Origin: Stenotrophomonas rhizophila
GTDB taxonomy: Bacteria > Pseudomonadota > Gammaproteobacteria > Xanthomonadales > Xanthomonadaceae
NCBI RefSeq assembly: GCF_000661955.1
Contig: NZ_CP007597.1
Span: 496,001-560,000 of the forward strand
Direction of reading: 5' to 3'
DNA: 64,000 nucleotides
Position numbers and translations under genes: made by a program. The notes beneath the pieces are model-generated. The model was not told the origin of the DNA. It was given only the letters and a program-made list of their open reading frames with translations, and searched no databases. This document shows, in pieces, positions 9,473 to 17,434 of the stretch (positions are counted from its first letter, which is position 1; every line of letters begins with the position of its first letter).

Positions 9473-9634
9473 GCAGGGACTCCTTGGCGGGGGCCGGCCG
9501 TCCGGCCCATGGGTTCATGGTCGACGCGGCATATCGTCGCACGTGAAGCACGATGTTCACGCGGATGACAGATACTGGGTTCAGGGGCCGTCGCGCTGGC
9601 GCATGGCCGTGGTCGCATCGCTGTGGAGGCTGAC

Positions 9635-10396
9635 ATGACCGAACCGGAAAAGCGCATCGCCCTGCTGATCGATGCCGACAACGCGCCGTCGTCGAAGATC
9701 GACGTGGTGCTGGCCGAGGTGGCGCGCTATGGCGTGGCCAACGTGCGCCGTGCCTATGGCAACTGGAAGAGCCCGGCGCTGAAAGGCTGGGAATCGGTGC
9801 TGCATGCCTACGCGATCCGCCCGATCCAGCAGTTCGCCTACAGCCGGGGCAAGAACGCCTCGGACATGGCCATGGTCATCGATGGCATGGACCTGCTGTA
9901 CGCACGCAACCTGGATGGGTTTGCGATCGTATCCAGCGATGCCGACTTCACCCCGCTGGTGATGCGCCTGCTTACCGACGGGGTCAAGGTGTACGGATTC
10001 GGAGAGAAGAAAACCCCCGAGCCCTTCGTCAATGCCTGCTCCAAGTTCACCTACCTGGAAGCGCTGGGACAGGACCTGGCCGCCGACCCCGAGGTGGAGC
10101 ACGGCAACGAGGAAACCCGGCCGCGCAAGAGTGGCCCCGAGCTGCGCAGCGACACCCGTCTGGTGCAGATGCTGCGCAGCGCGGTGGCCTCGGCCGAAGC
10201 CGACGATGGCTGGTCGCACCTGGGCCCGGTGGGCAGCCAGATCGGCAACCAGGCTTCGTTCGATTCGCGCAACTACGGCTACGGCAAGCTCAGTGAACTG
10301 CTGGCCGCCACCGGCTTGTTCGAGATGAAGAAGGACGGCAAATCCACCTACGTGCGCGCGCTGCCGAAGAAGGGCGCGGCCAAGGCGGCCAAGTGA
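9635..10396 (+). CDS. NYN-domain (LabA/MARF1-type) ribonuclease-like protein with C-terminal LOTUS/OST-HTH domain
   Basis: 253 aa. The NYN/DUF88 PIN-like nuclease domain (about 1-150) shows the acidic residues LLIDADNAP, GKNASDMAMVIDGMDLL and AIVSSDADFTPLV. The C-terminal third (DGWSHLGPVGSQI to STYVRALP) is an OST-HTH/LOTUS domain, an RNA-binding winged helix. The combination suggests an RNA-processing enzyme; substrates are unknown. I chose the ATG at 9635 with GGAGG six bases upstream; a GTG four codons earlier is possible. Confidence 0.88.
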   Translation: MTEPEKRIALLIDADNAPSSKIDVVLAEVARYGVANVRRAYGNWKSPALKGWESVLHAYAIRPIQQFAYSRGKNASDMAMVIDGMDLLYARNLDGFAIVSSDADFTPLVMRLLTDGVKVYGFGEKKTPEPFVNACSKFTYLEALGQDLAADPEVEHGNEETRPRKSGPELRSDTRLVQMLRSAVASAEADDGWSHLGPVGSQIGNQASFDSRNYGYGKLSELLAATGLFEMKKDGKSTYVRALPKKGAAKAAK

Positions 10397-10414
10397 TGCC
10401 GGGCGAGGTGCCGG

Positions 10415-10624
10415 TCAGTGCGTGGCGTGCACCACTGACAGCGTGCGCGCGTCGGACTGCTGGTAGCCGTCGATGACGCCGCGGCCAAAATCCTGCAGCG
10501 TGCCGAACGACATCAGCACCAGCGCGGCGGCCAGCATCAGGTTGCGATGATGACGGCGGTAGCCCACGACCAGCAGCACGATACCCAGGCACAACAGACT
10601 GATTTCGAGGATCTGCGCAAACAT
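10415..10624 (-). CDS. Small inner-membrane protein
   Basis: 69 aa, with two hydrophobic helices (about 5-21 and 30-41) separated by the basic loop GYRRHHRNLM. The C-terminal tail is polar and soluble. The family is not recognised. The frame remains open far upstream through the neighbouring GST gene, but those parts are antisense shadow; the ATG at 10624 begins the hydrophobic protein. It lies between two plus-strand genes and is probably transcribed alone. Confidence 0.6.
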   Translation of the reverse strand: MFAQILEISLLCLGIVLLVVGYRRHHRNLMLAAALVLMSFGTLQDFGRGVIDGYQQSDARTLSVVHATH

Positions 10625-10726
10625 TGCATTTCGTCCATGAGGTGACGGCCACGCCGCCGACCGGCGTATCGTAGCGCCACTGCGCGGTGCTGTGGCACCG
10701 CTTCTGTCCGAACCGGGAAACCAACC

Positions 10727-11347
10727 ATGCTGAAGATCTGGGGCCGCCACAATTCGAGCAACGTGCGCAAAGTCCTCTGGTGTGCCGAGGAAATCGCCGT
10801 GCCCTACGAGTCGATCCAGGTCGGCGGTGCGTTTGGCGGCACCCAGTCGCCGGAGTACCGGGCGATGAATCCCAACGGCCTGGTCCCGTTGATCGAAGAC
10901 CATGGCCTGCCGCTGTGGGAATCCAACACCATCGTGCGTTACCTGGCCGCGCGCTATGCGCTGGGCACGCTGTACCCCGAAGACGTGGTGGCGCGCGCGC
11001 AGTCGGAGAAGTGGATGGACTGGACCACCTCCGCCTTCTCCGGCGTATTCCGCGACCTGTTCTGGGGCACCCTGCGTACCGCCCCGGCCGACCGCGATGA
11101 AGCGCGCATCGCTACCGCGCTGGTGCGCTCGGGCGACCTGCTGGCCATGGCTGACGACGCGTTGTCGCGGCAGCCGTGGCTGTCCGGCGATGACTTCGCC
11201 ATGGGCGATATCCCGCTGGGCGCCTTCATCTATGCCTGGTTCGAAATGCCGATCCAGCGCCCGCAGTTGCCGCACCTGGCGGCCTGGTACGAGCGCCTCA
11301 AGCAGCGCCCGGCGTACCAGCGCGGCGTCATGACCGCGTTGACCTGA
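10727..11347 (+). CDS. Glutathione S-transferase family protein
   Basis: 206 aa. The N-terminal thioredoxin-like half has the active-site region WGRHNSSNVRKVLWCAEE (about 5-22) and the glutathione-binding NPNGLVPLIED and LWESNTIVRYLA segments. The C-terminal all-helical half includes SGDDFAMGDIPLGAFIY, the conserved N-capping box of GST folds. Soluble; likely conjugation or disulfide chemistry on small molecules. The exact class is uncertain. Confidence 0.9.
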   Translation: MLKIWGRHNSSNVRKVLWCAEEIAVPYESIQVGGAFGGTQSPEYRAMNPNGLVPLIEDHGLPLWESNTIVRYLAARYALGTLYPEDVVARAQSEKWMDWTTSAFSGVFRDLFWGTLRTAPADRDEARIATALVRSGDLLAMADDALSRQPWLSGDDFAMGDIPLGAFIYAWFEMPIQRPQLPHLAAWYERLKQRPAYQRGVMTALT

Positions 11348-11355
11348 CGCACCAT

Positions 11356-11556
11356 GCCGACCAGCGGTCGGCGGCGGTAAGTGGTAGGTGCGGACCGTTG
11401 GTCCGCACGTGGCCCGCGCATGCGATGCAACGAAGGCGGACACGGCGCACCGACCCGGTCGGAGGCGGTACGTGATAGGTGTGGACCGTTGGTCCGCACA
11501 TGGCCGTCGCATGCGCGATGGCGAACGCGCCGTGCCCACCAGCGGTCGGCACCTAC
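11356..11556. repeat. Cluster of GTAG-headed REP (SMAG-type) palindromes between the GST gene and priA
   Basis: Four palindromes are recognisable. The first is a headless GCCGACCAGCGGTCGGC (11356-11372). The second is a full copy headed GTAGGTGCGGACCG (11384-11408). The third has a degenerate GATAG head (11474-11499). The fourth, on the minus strand (11556-11532), has a GTAG that directly follows the priA stop codon TAG. They sit between convergent genes, where they can fold in either transcript. No other gene is seen in this gap. Confidence 0.75.
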
Positions 11557-13788
11557 CTAGTAGAGATCCGTCGGATCCACATCCAGCGACCAGCGCACCT
11601 TGCGTGCCTGCGGCAGCGCGTGGATCTGCGGGGTGATCAGGTCCAGTACGCCGTGCAGCGGTCGGCGTGCGGGCGCTGACAACAACAGCTGCGTGCGCTG
11701 GTACCCGGCGCGGCGCGGCATGGGGGCCGGCATCGGGCCGTAACGCTCCACCGCGGCATCGTCGGGAATCAACCCGCGCACCGCGCTGAGCATCGCGTTG
11801 GCATGCTCCACCTGCTGCGACTCGGCGCGCAGCAGCGCCAGGTGCGCGAACGGCGGAAAGCCGGCCGCTTCGCGCTGCTGCAACTCCGCTTCGGCAAAGG
11901 CGTGGTAGCCACCATTGACCAGCGTTTCCAACAACGGGTGCCCGGGGTGGTGGGTCTGCAGCCATACCTCGCCCGGATCGGTGGCGCGCCCGGCGCGCCC
12001 GGCCACCTGGATCAACTGCTGGGCCAGCTTCTCGCTGGCGCGGAAATCGGCCGAAAACAGGCCCTCATCGATACCCACCACCACCACCAGCGTCAGCTTG
12101 GGCAGGTCGTGGCCCTTGGCCAATATCTGCGTGCCCACCAGGATCCCGGCGCGGTCGCCCAGCGCCGCCAGTTGGGTTTCCAGCGCGTCGCGGCGGCTGG
12201 TGGTGCCGCGGTCGATGCGGATCACCGGGTAATCGGCGAAGGCCTCGACCAGATGTTCTTCCAGGCGCTCGGTGCCAATGCCCTGCGGCTGCAGCGCCAG
12301 GCTGCCGCAATCGGGGCAGGCCAACGGCGCGGACTGGCGCGCGCCGCAGTGGTGGCACTGCAGGCGCCGGCCGCCGGCGTGCACCGTCATCGGCGCGTCG
12401 CAGCGCTGGCACGGCGCGGTCCAGCCACAGTCGTGGCACAGCAGCACCGGCGCATAGCCGCGGCGGTTCTTGAACACCAGCACCTGGTGGCCGGCCTGCA
12501 GGTGCTCGGCAATGCCCTGCAGCACCTCCGGCGACAGCCCATCACGCAGCGGCCGCTTGCGCACGTCCAGCACGCGCACCCGCGGCGGGCGCGCATCGCC
12601 GGCGCGTACCTTCAGGCGCAGGTGGGTGTAGCGGCCGGCCTGCGCGTTGTGCAGCGATTCCAGCGACGGCGTGGCGCTGCCCAGCACCACCGGCACATCC
12701 AGCGCCTTGGCCCGCACCAAGGCGAAATCGCGCGCGTGGTAGCGGATGCCATCCTGCTGCTTGTAGCTGCCGTCGTGTTCTTCATCCACCACGATCAGCC
12801 CGGCGTTGGGCAACGGGGTGAAGATCGCCGAGCGCGTACCCACGATCACCTGCGCCTCGCCGCGTGTGGCCGCGGCCCACACGCGTGCGCGTTCGTTGTC
12901 GTTCAATCCGGAATGCAGCACGTGTACCGGAATGCCCAGGCGGGTGCGGAAGCGCGACAGGGTCTGCGGGGTCAGGCCGATTTCCGGCACCAGCACCAGC
13001 GCCTGTCGGCCGCGTGCCAGGCAGTCCACGATCGCCTGCAGGTACACCTCGGTCTTGCCGCTGCCGGTCACCCCGTCCAGCAGATAGGCGCCGAAGCCAC
13101 GGGCACCGGTGATCGCCGCAATCGCGGCTGCCTGCTCGGGGTTGGGCGGCGGTCCGTCGCTGGCCTGCGCAACGGGCACCTGATGGTCCAGTGCGATTCG
13201 TTCGACCACGCCGCGCTTGGCCAGGGCACGGGCCGCGCTGCGCCAGTCCTCCATGCGGGCGTCCAGCACGTCTTCATCCACCACGCCCTCGGCCAGCAGC
13301 GCGCCCAACCGCTGCGGCCGGGTGCCGGCACGCAGGCGCGCGCGCTGCGCGTGGCCGTCGGCGGTCAGCTGCCAGCCCCAGCGGTGGGTGGCGGGCACCG
13401 CCTCGCCACGCCGCAGCGGTGCCGGCAGGGCGGTGCTGACCACCTCGCCGAGCGGGGCATGGGTGTAGCGCGCCAGCCACTGCAACGAGGTCCACACCTC
13501 GCCGCCCAGCAGCGGTTCGGCATCGATCCAGTCCAGCGTGGTGCGCAGCGTGCCGCCATCGGCCACCACGCCGATGCCCGCGACTACCCCGACCAGCTCG
13601 CGCGAACCGAACGGCACCCGCACCCGGCGCCCGACCATGCCGGCATGCGGCGGCTCGCCCGGCGGCGGGGCGTAATCGAACCACTGGGGCAGGGGCAGTG
13701 GCAGCGCAACCTGCACGGTCGGCGCATTCAGCTGGGGCGCGGGGCCACGGGTCAGCGACAGGATGGGGGCCGGATCGGAACTGGGCAT
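11557..13788 (-). CDS. priA: Primosomal replication protein N' (PriA helicase)
   Basis: 743 aa from the ATG at 13788. PriA is a 3'-5' helicase that reloads DnaB at stalled or recombined forks. The N-terminal 3'-DNA-binding domain starts at VQVALPLPLPQWFDYAPP. Walker A is LDGVTGSGKTEVYLQ, Walker B/DEAH is IVVDEEHDGS. The zinc-binding loops (LCHDCGWTAPCQRCD, LQCHHCGARQ, ACPDCGSLAL) carry four CxxC pairs. Motifs V-VI are present (VGTQILAKGHDLP, QVAGRAGRA). The start sets the length close to E. coli PriA (732 aa). A DnaA-box pair lies about 115 bp upstream. Confidence 0.96.
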   Translation of the reverse strand: MPSSDPAPILSLTRGPAPQLNAPTVQVALPLPLPQWFDYAPPPGEPPHAGMVGRRVRVPFGSRELVGVVAGIGVVADGGTLRTTLDWIDAEPLLGGEVWTSLQWLARYTHAPLGEVVSTALPAPLRRGEAVPATHRWGWQLTADGHAQRARLRAGTRPQRLGALLAEGVVDEDVLDARMEDWRSAARALAKRGVVERIALDHQVPVAQASDGPPPNPEQAAAIAAITGARGFGAYLLDGVTGSGKTEVYLQAIVDCLARGRQALVLVPEIGLTPQTLSRFRTRLGIPVHVLHSGLNDNERARVWAAATRGEAQVIVGTRSAIFTPLPNAGLIVVDEEHDGSYKQQDGIRYHARDFALVRAKALDVPVVLGSATPSLESLHNAQAGRYTHLRLKVRAGDARPPRVRVLDVRKRPLRDGLSPEVLQGIAEHLQAGHQVLVFKNRRGYAPVLLCHDCGWTAPCQRCDAPMTVHAGGRRLQCHHCGARQSAPLACPDCGSLALQPQGIGTERLEEHLVEAFADYPVIRIDRGTTSRRDALETQLAALGDRAGILVGTQILAKGHDLPKLTLVVVVGIDEGLFSADFRASEKLAQQLIQVAGRAGRATDPGEVWLQTHHPGHPLLETLVNGGYHAFAEAELQQREAAGFPPFAHLALLRAESQQVEHANAMLSAVRGLIPDDAAVERYGPMPAPMPRRAGYQRTQLLLSAPARRPLHGVLDLITPQIHALPQARKVRWSLDVDPTDLY

Positions 13789-13901
13789 CGCAGCAGTGTA
13801 GCGGCCCGCCCACGCCTCGGCAGCGACCATGAACACGCGTGCGGATCTCTCTGCGCGAATCTAAATAGCGGCTAAATATCTGTCCTGTCGAGAGATTCAG
13901 G

Positions 13902-13926
13902 CTTATCCACATCTTCTGTGGATAAG
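13902..13926. promoter_or_regulatory. Inverted pair of perfect DnaA boxes upstream of priA
   Basis: The sequence holds TTATCCACA at 13903-13911 and its exact inverse TGTGGATAA at 13917-13925, separated by five bases. Both match the DnaA-box consensus TTATNCACA. Together with flanking C and G they form a 10-bp-arm palindrome. The site lies between divergent genes (priA to the left, a sigma-like gene to the right). DnaA binding or DnaA-ATP control of priA is inference; a plain hairpin is the alternative. Confidence 0.65.
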
Positions 13927-14226
13927 TCTGTGTGCCACTCTTGATCTCCGGGCCGTGCGTCAGGAAGTTCCGACCTCTCCCTCAACTTGGTCAAAAAATA
14001 GCCACACAACAATATTCATTTAATTCAACAAGATAGCTGTGAAACAAAGCTGAAACATGCATCTCATAGCTATCACACCCTGTTGTACCCGGGTTTTCCT
14101 TGATGCTGTGCACAACCTGCGCCCATGAGAGCGGCAATCTGGCTGCCCCGTCTTCACACGCTGCCCATATCGGCACGCCGGATCGGCCGCGCAATCGCTA
14201 TCATTTCCGCAAATGATGGAGTTGCT
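13927..14226. other. AT-rich intergenic region with no gene seen
   Basis: This stretch separates priA from the sigma-like gene. The part at about 13990-14060 is unusually AT-rich for this genome (GGTCAAAAAATAGCC, CAATATTCATTTAATTC). Short ORFs across it on the minus strand have no coding character. It probably holds the promoter of the gene starting at 14227; no clear -35/-10 pair can be assigned. Confidence 0.5.
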
Positions 14227-15231
14227 ATGACGGCTGCGACGGCCCCCCTTTCTTCTACCGCAGCCGGCGCGCTGTCGGCGTTCCTGCGCGGCGTTGAACG
14301 CCGTGCCCTGGTGGTGGCCGAGCTGCAGTGCGGTGACCCGGCCGTGGCCGAACAGGCCCTGGTGGCCGTGATGCGGGCGTTCGCCGGTATCGCCAGCGAC
14401 GTGCCGATGGCGCAATGGCCCGACCGTTTCTGGATCCTGCTGGCCCACCGCACCCCCATCCGCATGCCGGCCGAGGGCGGGCGCTGGGAGGCAGGGCTTG
14501 GCCACCTGCAGGCCCTGCCGCCGCCAGCACGGCTTGCGCTGCTGCTGCGCATCGGCGGTGGGCTGGACGAAGCGGCTGCCGCGCAGATCCTCGACCTGCC
14601 CGTGGCCGACTACCAGCAGGCACTGGCCGACGCCTGCCCGCGCGATGCGCACGGCCATCCTGATGCGGCCGGCTGGCGCGCGTTGGCCGAACAGGTGCAG
14701 CAGCGCCTGCGCGACCTGCCGCTGTCACGCCTGCAGAAGCTGCAGCAGCCGGTGGCCGCGCCGCCCCCAGCCAACCACGATGCCGCCTCCTGGCGCACCC
14801 CGCACAAGGCCGACGCCACGCCGGCCCGTGCCCGTGCGCGCCGCAAGGGCGGGCGCCGGCTCCCCTGGAAGGGGCTGTTGATCGTGGCGGTCACCGCCGG
14901 CGTACTGCTGGGCGGGGCAGCCTGGTGGAAACATGCCCGCACCGCGACCGACCCGGCCGCCAGCGCACCCGACGGCGCCGTTGCAGACACCGGCCCGGTG
15001 CAGGTGGAAGCCCTGCCGGCCGACGACGTGCCCGTGACCGCGCCGGCCGACCCGGCCCATGCCGCCACCGACGCGGCCATGCTGGCCGACCCGGACCTGC
15101 CGCTGGCGCGCGATGCCGACCTGTATGCCTGGTCGGCCGCTGGCGGCCCGGTGCCGGTGGATGAATCACAGCCGCAGCCCAGCCGCCCGGAAGCGGCGGC
15201 GGCCGGGTTGGAGACCAGCACCGATGAATAA
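14227..15231 (+). CDS. Membrane-anchored sigma-70-like protein with periplasmic tail
   Basis: 334 aa from the ATG at 14227. The N-terminus (about 10-60) resembles sigma region 2 (FLRGVERRALVVAELQCGD followed by AEQALVAVMRAF). The segment around 95-140 (LQALPPPARLALLLRIGGGL then AAAQILDLPVADYQQAL) resembles region 4, though the HTH is degenerate. A basic linker (ARARARRKGGRRLPWKG) precedes one transmembrane helix (about 218-236) and a Pro/Asp-rich periplasmic tail. It overlaps the DUF3106 gene by 8 bp. It may be a membrane-tethered regulator or an anti-sigma-like decoy; this is inference. Confidence 0.7.
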   Translation: MTAATAPLSSTAAGALSAFLRGVERRALVVAELQCGDPAVAEQALVAVMRAFAGIASDVPMAQWPDRFWILLAHRTPIRMPAEGGRWEAGLGHLQALPPPARLALLLRIGGGLDEAAAAQILDLPVADYQQALADACPRDAHGHPDAAGWRALAEQVQQRLRDLPLSRLQKLQQPVAAPPPANHDAASWRTPHKADATPARARARRKGGRRLPWKGLLIVAVTAGVLLGGAAWWKHARTATDPAASAPDGAVADTGPVQVEALPADDVPVTAPADPAHAATDAAMLADPDLPLARDADLYAWSAAGGPVPVDESQPQPSRPEAAAAGLETSTDE

Positions 15232-15802
15232 ACTCCTCCTGCGCGTGGCGCTGCTGCTGGCCTTGCCCGCGTTGGCCAACGCCGCCTCGCAACCGCTGCC
15301 GTTGCCCGACCGCGACACGGCGGCGCCGGCCGTCGCCACGCCAGCCACCGCGGCGGCCATTCCGACCACCCGCGCCGCGCTCGACCCGGCCCAGCTGCAG
15401 GAGCTGCGCCGTCGCTACGCCGCCTGGCAGGGCCTGCCGGCGGCGGAGCGGGCGCGCATCCGCGATGCCGCGCAGCGCATGGCCGCCTTGCCACCGGCCC
15501 AGCAACAGGCGTTGCGCGCGCGTTTCGACGCGCAGGACCAGCGCTTCCGCGACGGCTGGCTGCTGGGACCGCAACTGGGCCAGGCCTTCCCCAAGCTGCA
15601 GGGATTGTTCGGCTACCTGCCGGCCGAGCAGCGCGAACCGGCGTTGGCCATCCTGCGCCAGCTCAGCCTGGACCAGCTGGCCCAGCTCAGCCTGGTGGCC
15701 CAGCGCACGCCGCCGCAGGAGCGCGACCAGGTCCGCAGCCAGTTCCTCGCGCTCGCCCCCGGCGCCCGCGACGCGTGGTTGAAGCAGAACGTCGGGCATT
15801 GA
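15224..15802 (+). CDS. DUF3106 periplasmic protein
   Basis: 192 aa with a signal peptide MNKLLLRVALLLALPALANA (cut after ANA). The mature protein contains repeated short helices of the DUF3106 type, such as RRRYAAWQGLPAAERARIRD and RMAALPPAQQQALRARFDAQ; the pattern 'LPPxxRxxLRxRxxxW' is the family hallmark. Function is unknown. The start overlaps the upstream gene's stop by 8 bp, so it is translated together with the membrane-bound sigma-like protein, whose periplasmic tail it may contact. Confidence 0.85.
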   Translation: MNKLLLRVALLLALPALANAASQPLPLPDRDTAAPAVATPATAAAIPTTRAALDPAQLQELRRRYAAWQGLPAAERARIRDAAQRMAALPPAQQQALRARFDAQDQRFRDGWLLGPQLGQAFPKLQGLFGYLPAEQREPALAILRQLSLDQLAQLSLVAQRTPPQERDQVRSQFLALAPGARDAWLKQNVGH

Positions 15803-15978
15803 GCGCATTCCCGCCGCCGCGCATCGCCAGGTGCGAGCGTGGCGGCGGCGCCATCGTGTCGCAAACCGCACATTCACCCCCGGTCGTGGGTTTTGCCGTG
15901 CCACGCGCGTAAGATGACCGGCCGCAACCCGGTGCCTGTGCCCTCCGCGCGCTGCCGCAGTTGCCGTACGTGATCCCC

Positions 15979-17349
15979 ATGTCCATCGCTTCTCCTACGC
16001 CGCGCCTTTCCCAGGAAGTGCGCGCCACCGGCCTGCTCGCGCTGCCGCTGGTGCTGGGCCATGTTTCCACCGGCCTGATCTCCTTCGTCGACAACGTCAT
16101 CGCCGGCCACCACGGCACCCAGACGCTGGCTGCCGTCACCATCGGCACCGCGCTGCTGTGGCTGCCGATGCTGATCCCGATCGGCACCCTGATCTCGCTC
16201 ACCGCCTCGGTGTCGCAGCTGCATGGCGCTGGGCGTGAGCGCGAGATCGGCCCGCTGTTCCGCCAGGCACTGTGGCTGGCGCTCGGCCTGGGCCTGATCA
16301 TGTTCACCTTCCTCACGGTGGTGCCGCCGCTGCTGCCGGCCTTCGGCATCGCCCCGGACATCGTGCCCGGTGCCACCGCGTTCCTGCATGCCGTGCGTTG
16401 GGGCGGTCCGGCGCTGACGCTGTACTTCTGCATGCGCTACCTCAGCGAGGGTATGCACTGGACGCTACCGACCATGATCCTGGGCTTCGGCGGCCTGGTG
16501 ATCCTGGCGCCGCTGGGTTACATCCTCTGCTACGGCAAGTTCGGCTTCCCGGAAATGGGCGCCGAAGGGCTGGGTATCGCCTCGGCAACCATGATGTGGA
16601 TCCAGGCGCTGTGCTTTGCCGGCTACCTGTGGAAAACCAAGCGGTTCGCGCACCTGCAGCTGTTCTCGCACTTCGAGCCGCCGCGCTGGGCCGCGATCTG
16701 GGACCTGCTGCGCACCGGCCTGCCGATCGGCATCACCGTGCTGATGGAAGGCGGGCTGTTCATCGTCACCGCGCTGCTGATCGGTCGCCTGGGGGCCACC
16801 GAAGCGGCCTCGCACCAGATCGCCATCAACGTGGCGCAGCTGTGCTTCATGATCCCGATGGGCGTGGCCGAAGCCACCACCGTGCGCGTGGGCCATGCGG
16901 TGGGCAGCGGCAACGGGCTGGGCGTGCGCCGGGCGGCGATTGCCGGGCTGGTGATCATCCTGGGCACCCAGACGCTGTCGGCCCTGGTGCTGCTGTTCGG
17001 CCATGACGCCATCGTCGGGGTGTACACCGCCGACATGGGCGTGGCCGCGCTGGCCTCCACGCTGCTGCTGTACGCCGCGGCGTTCCAGTTCCCCGATGGC
17101 GTGCAGGTGCTCTCGGCCGGCGCGCTGCGCGGGCTCAAGGACACCCGCGTGCCGATGTTCATCGCCATGTTCTCGTACTGGGGCCTGGGCATGCCGCTCG
17201 GTGCCGGTCTGGGCCTTGGCCTGGGCATGGGACCGCAGGGCATGTGGCTGGGCCTGATCCTGGGCCTGACCGCCGCCGCCATCCTGATGGCCTGGCGCCT
17301 GCGCGTCAGCAGCCGCCGGGTCGGCCTGGCGTTGCCGCCCGTCGCCTGA
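15979..17349 (+). CDS. MATE family multidrug/sodium antiporter (NorM type)
   Basis: 456 aa with about 12 transmembrane helices. N-terminal bundle motifs include LPLVLGHVSTGLISFVDNVI and GTLISLTASVSQLHGAGR. The second bundle begins at LRTGLPIGITVLMEGGLF, and the family motif SHQIAINVAQLCFMIPMGVA is present. MATE proteins export cationic drugs using Na+ or H+. I chose the ATG at 15979; a TTG six codons upstream also keeps the frame. It is probably monocistronic. The 17350-17434 gap to sppA shows no terminator. Confidence 0.92.
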   Translation: MSIASPTPRLSQEVRATGLLALPLVLGHVSTGLISFVDNVIAGHHGTQTLAAVTIGTALLWLPMLIPIGTLISLTASVSQLHGAGREREIGPLFRQALWLALGLGLIMFTFLTVVPPLLPAFGIAPDIVPGATAFLHAVRWGGPALTLYFCMRYLSEGMHWTLPTMILGFGGLVILAPLGYILCYGKFGFPEMGAEGLGIASATMMWIQALCFAGYLWKTKRFAHLQLFSHFEPPRWAAIWDLLRTGLPIGITVLMEGGLFIVTALLIGRLGATEAASHQIAINVAQLCFMIPMGVAEATTVRVGHAVGSGNGLGVRRAAIAGLVIILGTQTLSALVLLFGHDAIVGVYTADMGVAALASTLLLYAAAFQFPDGVQVLSAGALRGLKDTRVPMFIAMFSYWGLGMPLGAGLGLGLGMGPQGMWLGLILGLTAAAILMAWRLRVSSRRVGLALPPVA

Positions 17350-17434
17350 CGACCCCCTTACTTGTGTCCGATGCCGGTCTGCCCGGCACCGGCTATGCTG
17401 GCATTACGGCAAGAAGCCAACTGGAGTTTTCCCC

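Noticed and set aside
13902..14060. Chromosomal replication origin
   Set aside because: Only two DnaA boxes and no dnaA, dnaN or gidA nearby; two boxes alone do not make an oriC.
13991..14194. Short minus-strand ORFs in the AT-rich gap upstream of priA
   Set aside because: No ribosome-binding site and no plausible protein; the region is better explained as promoter DNA.
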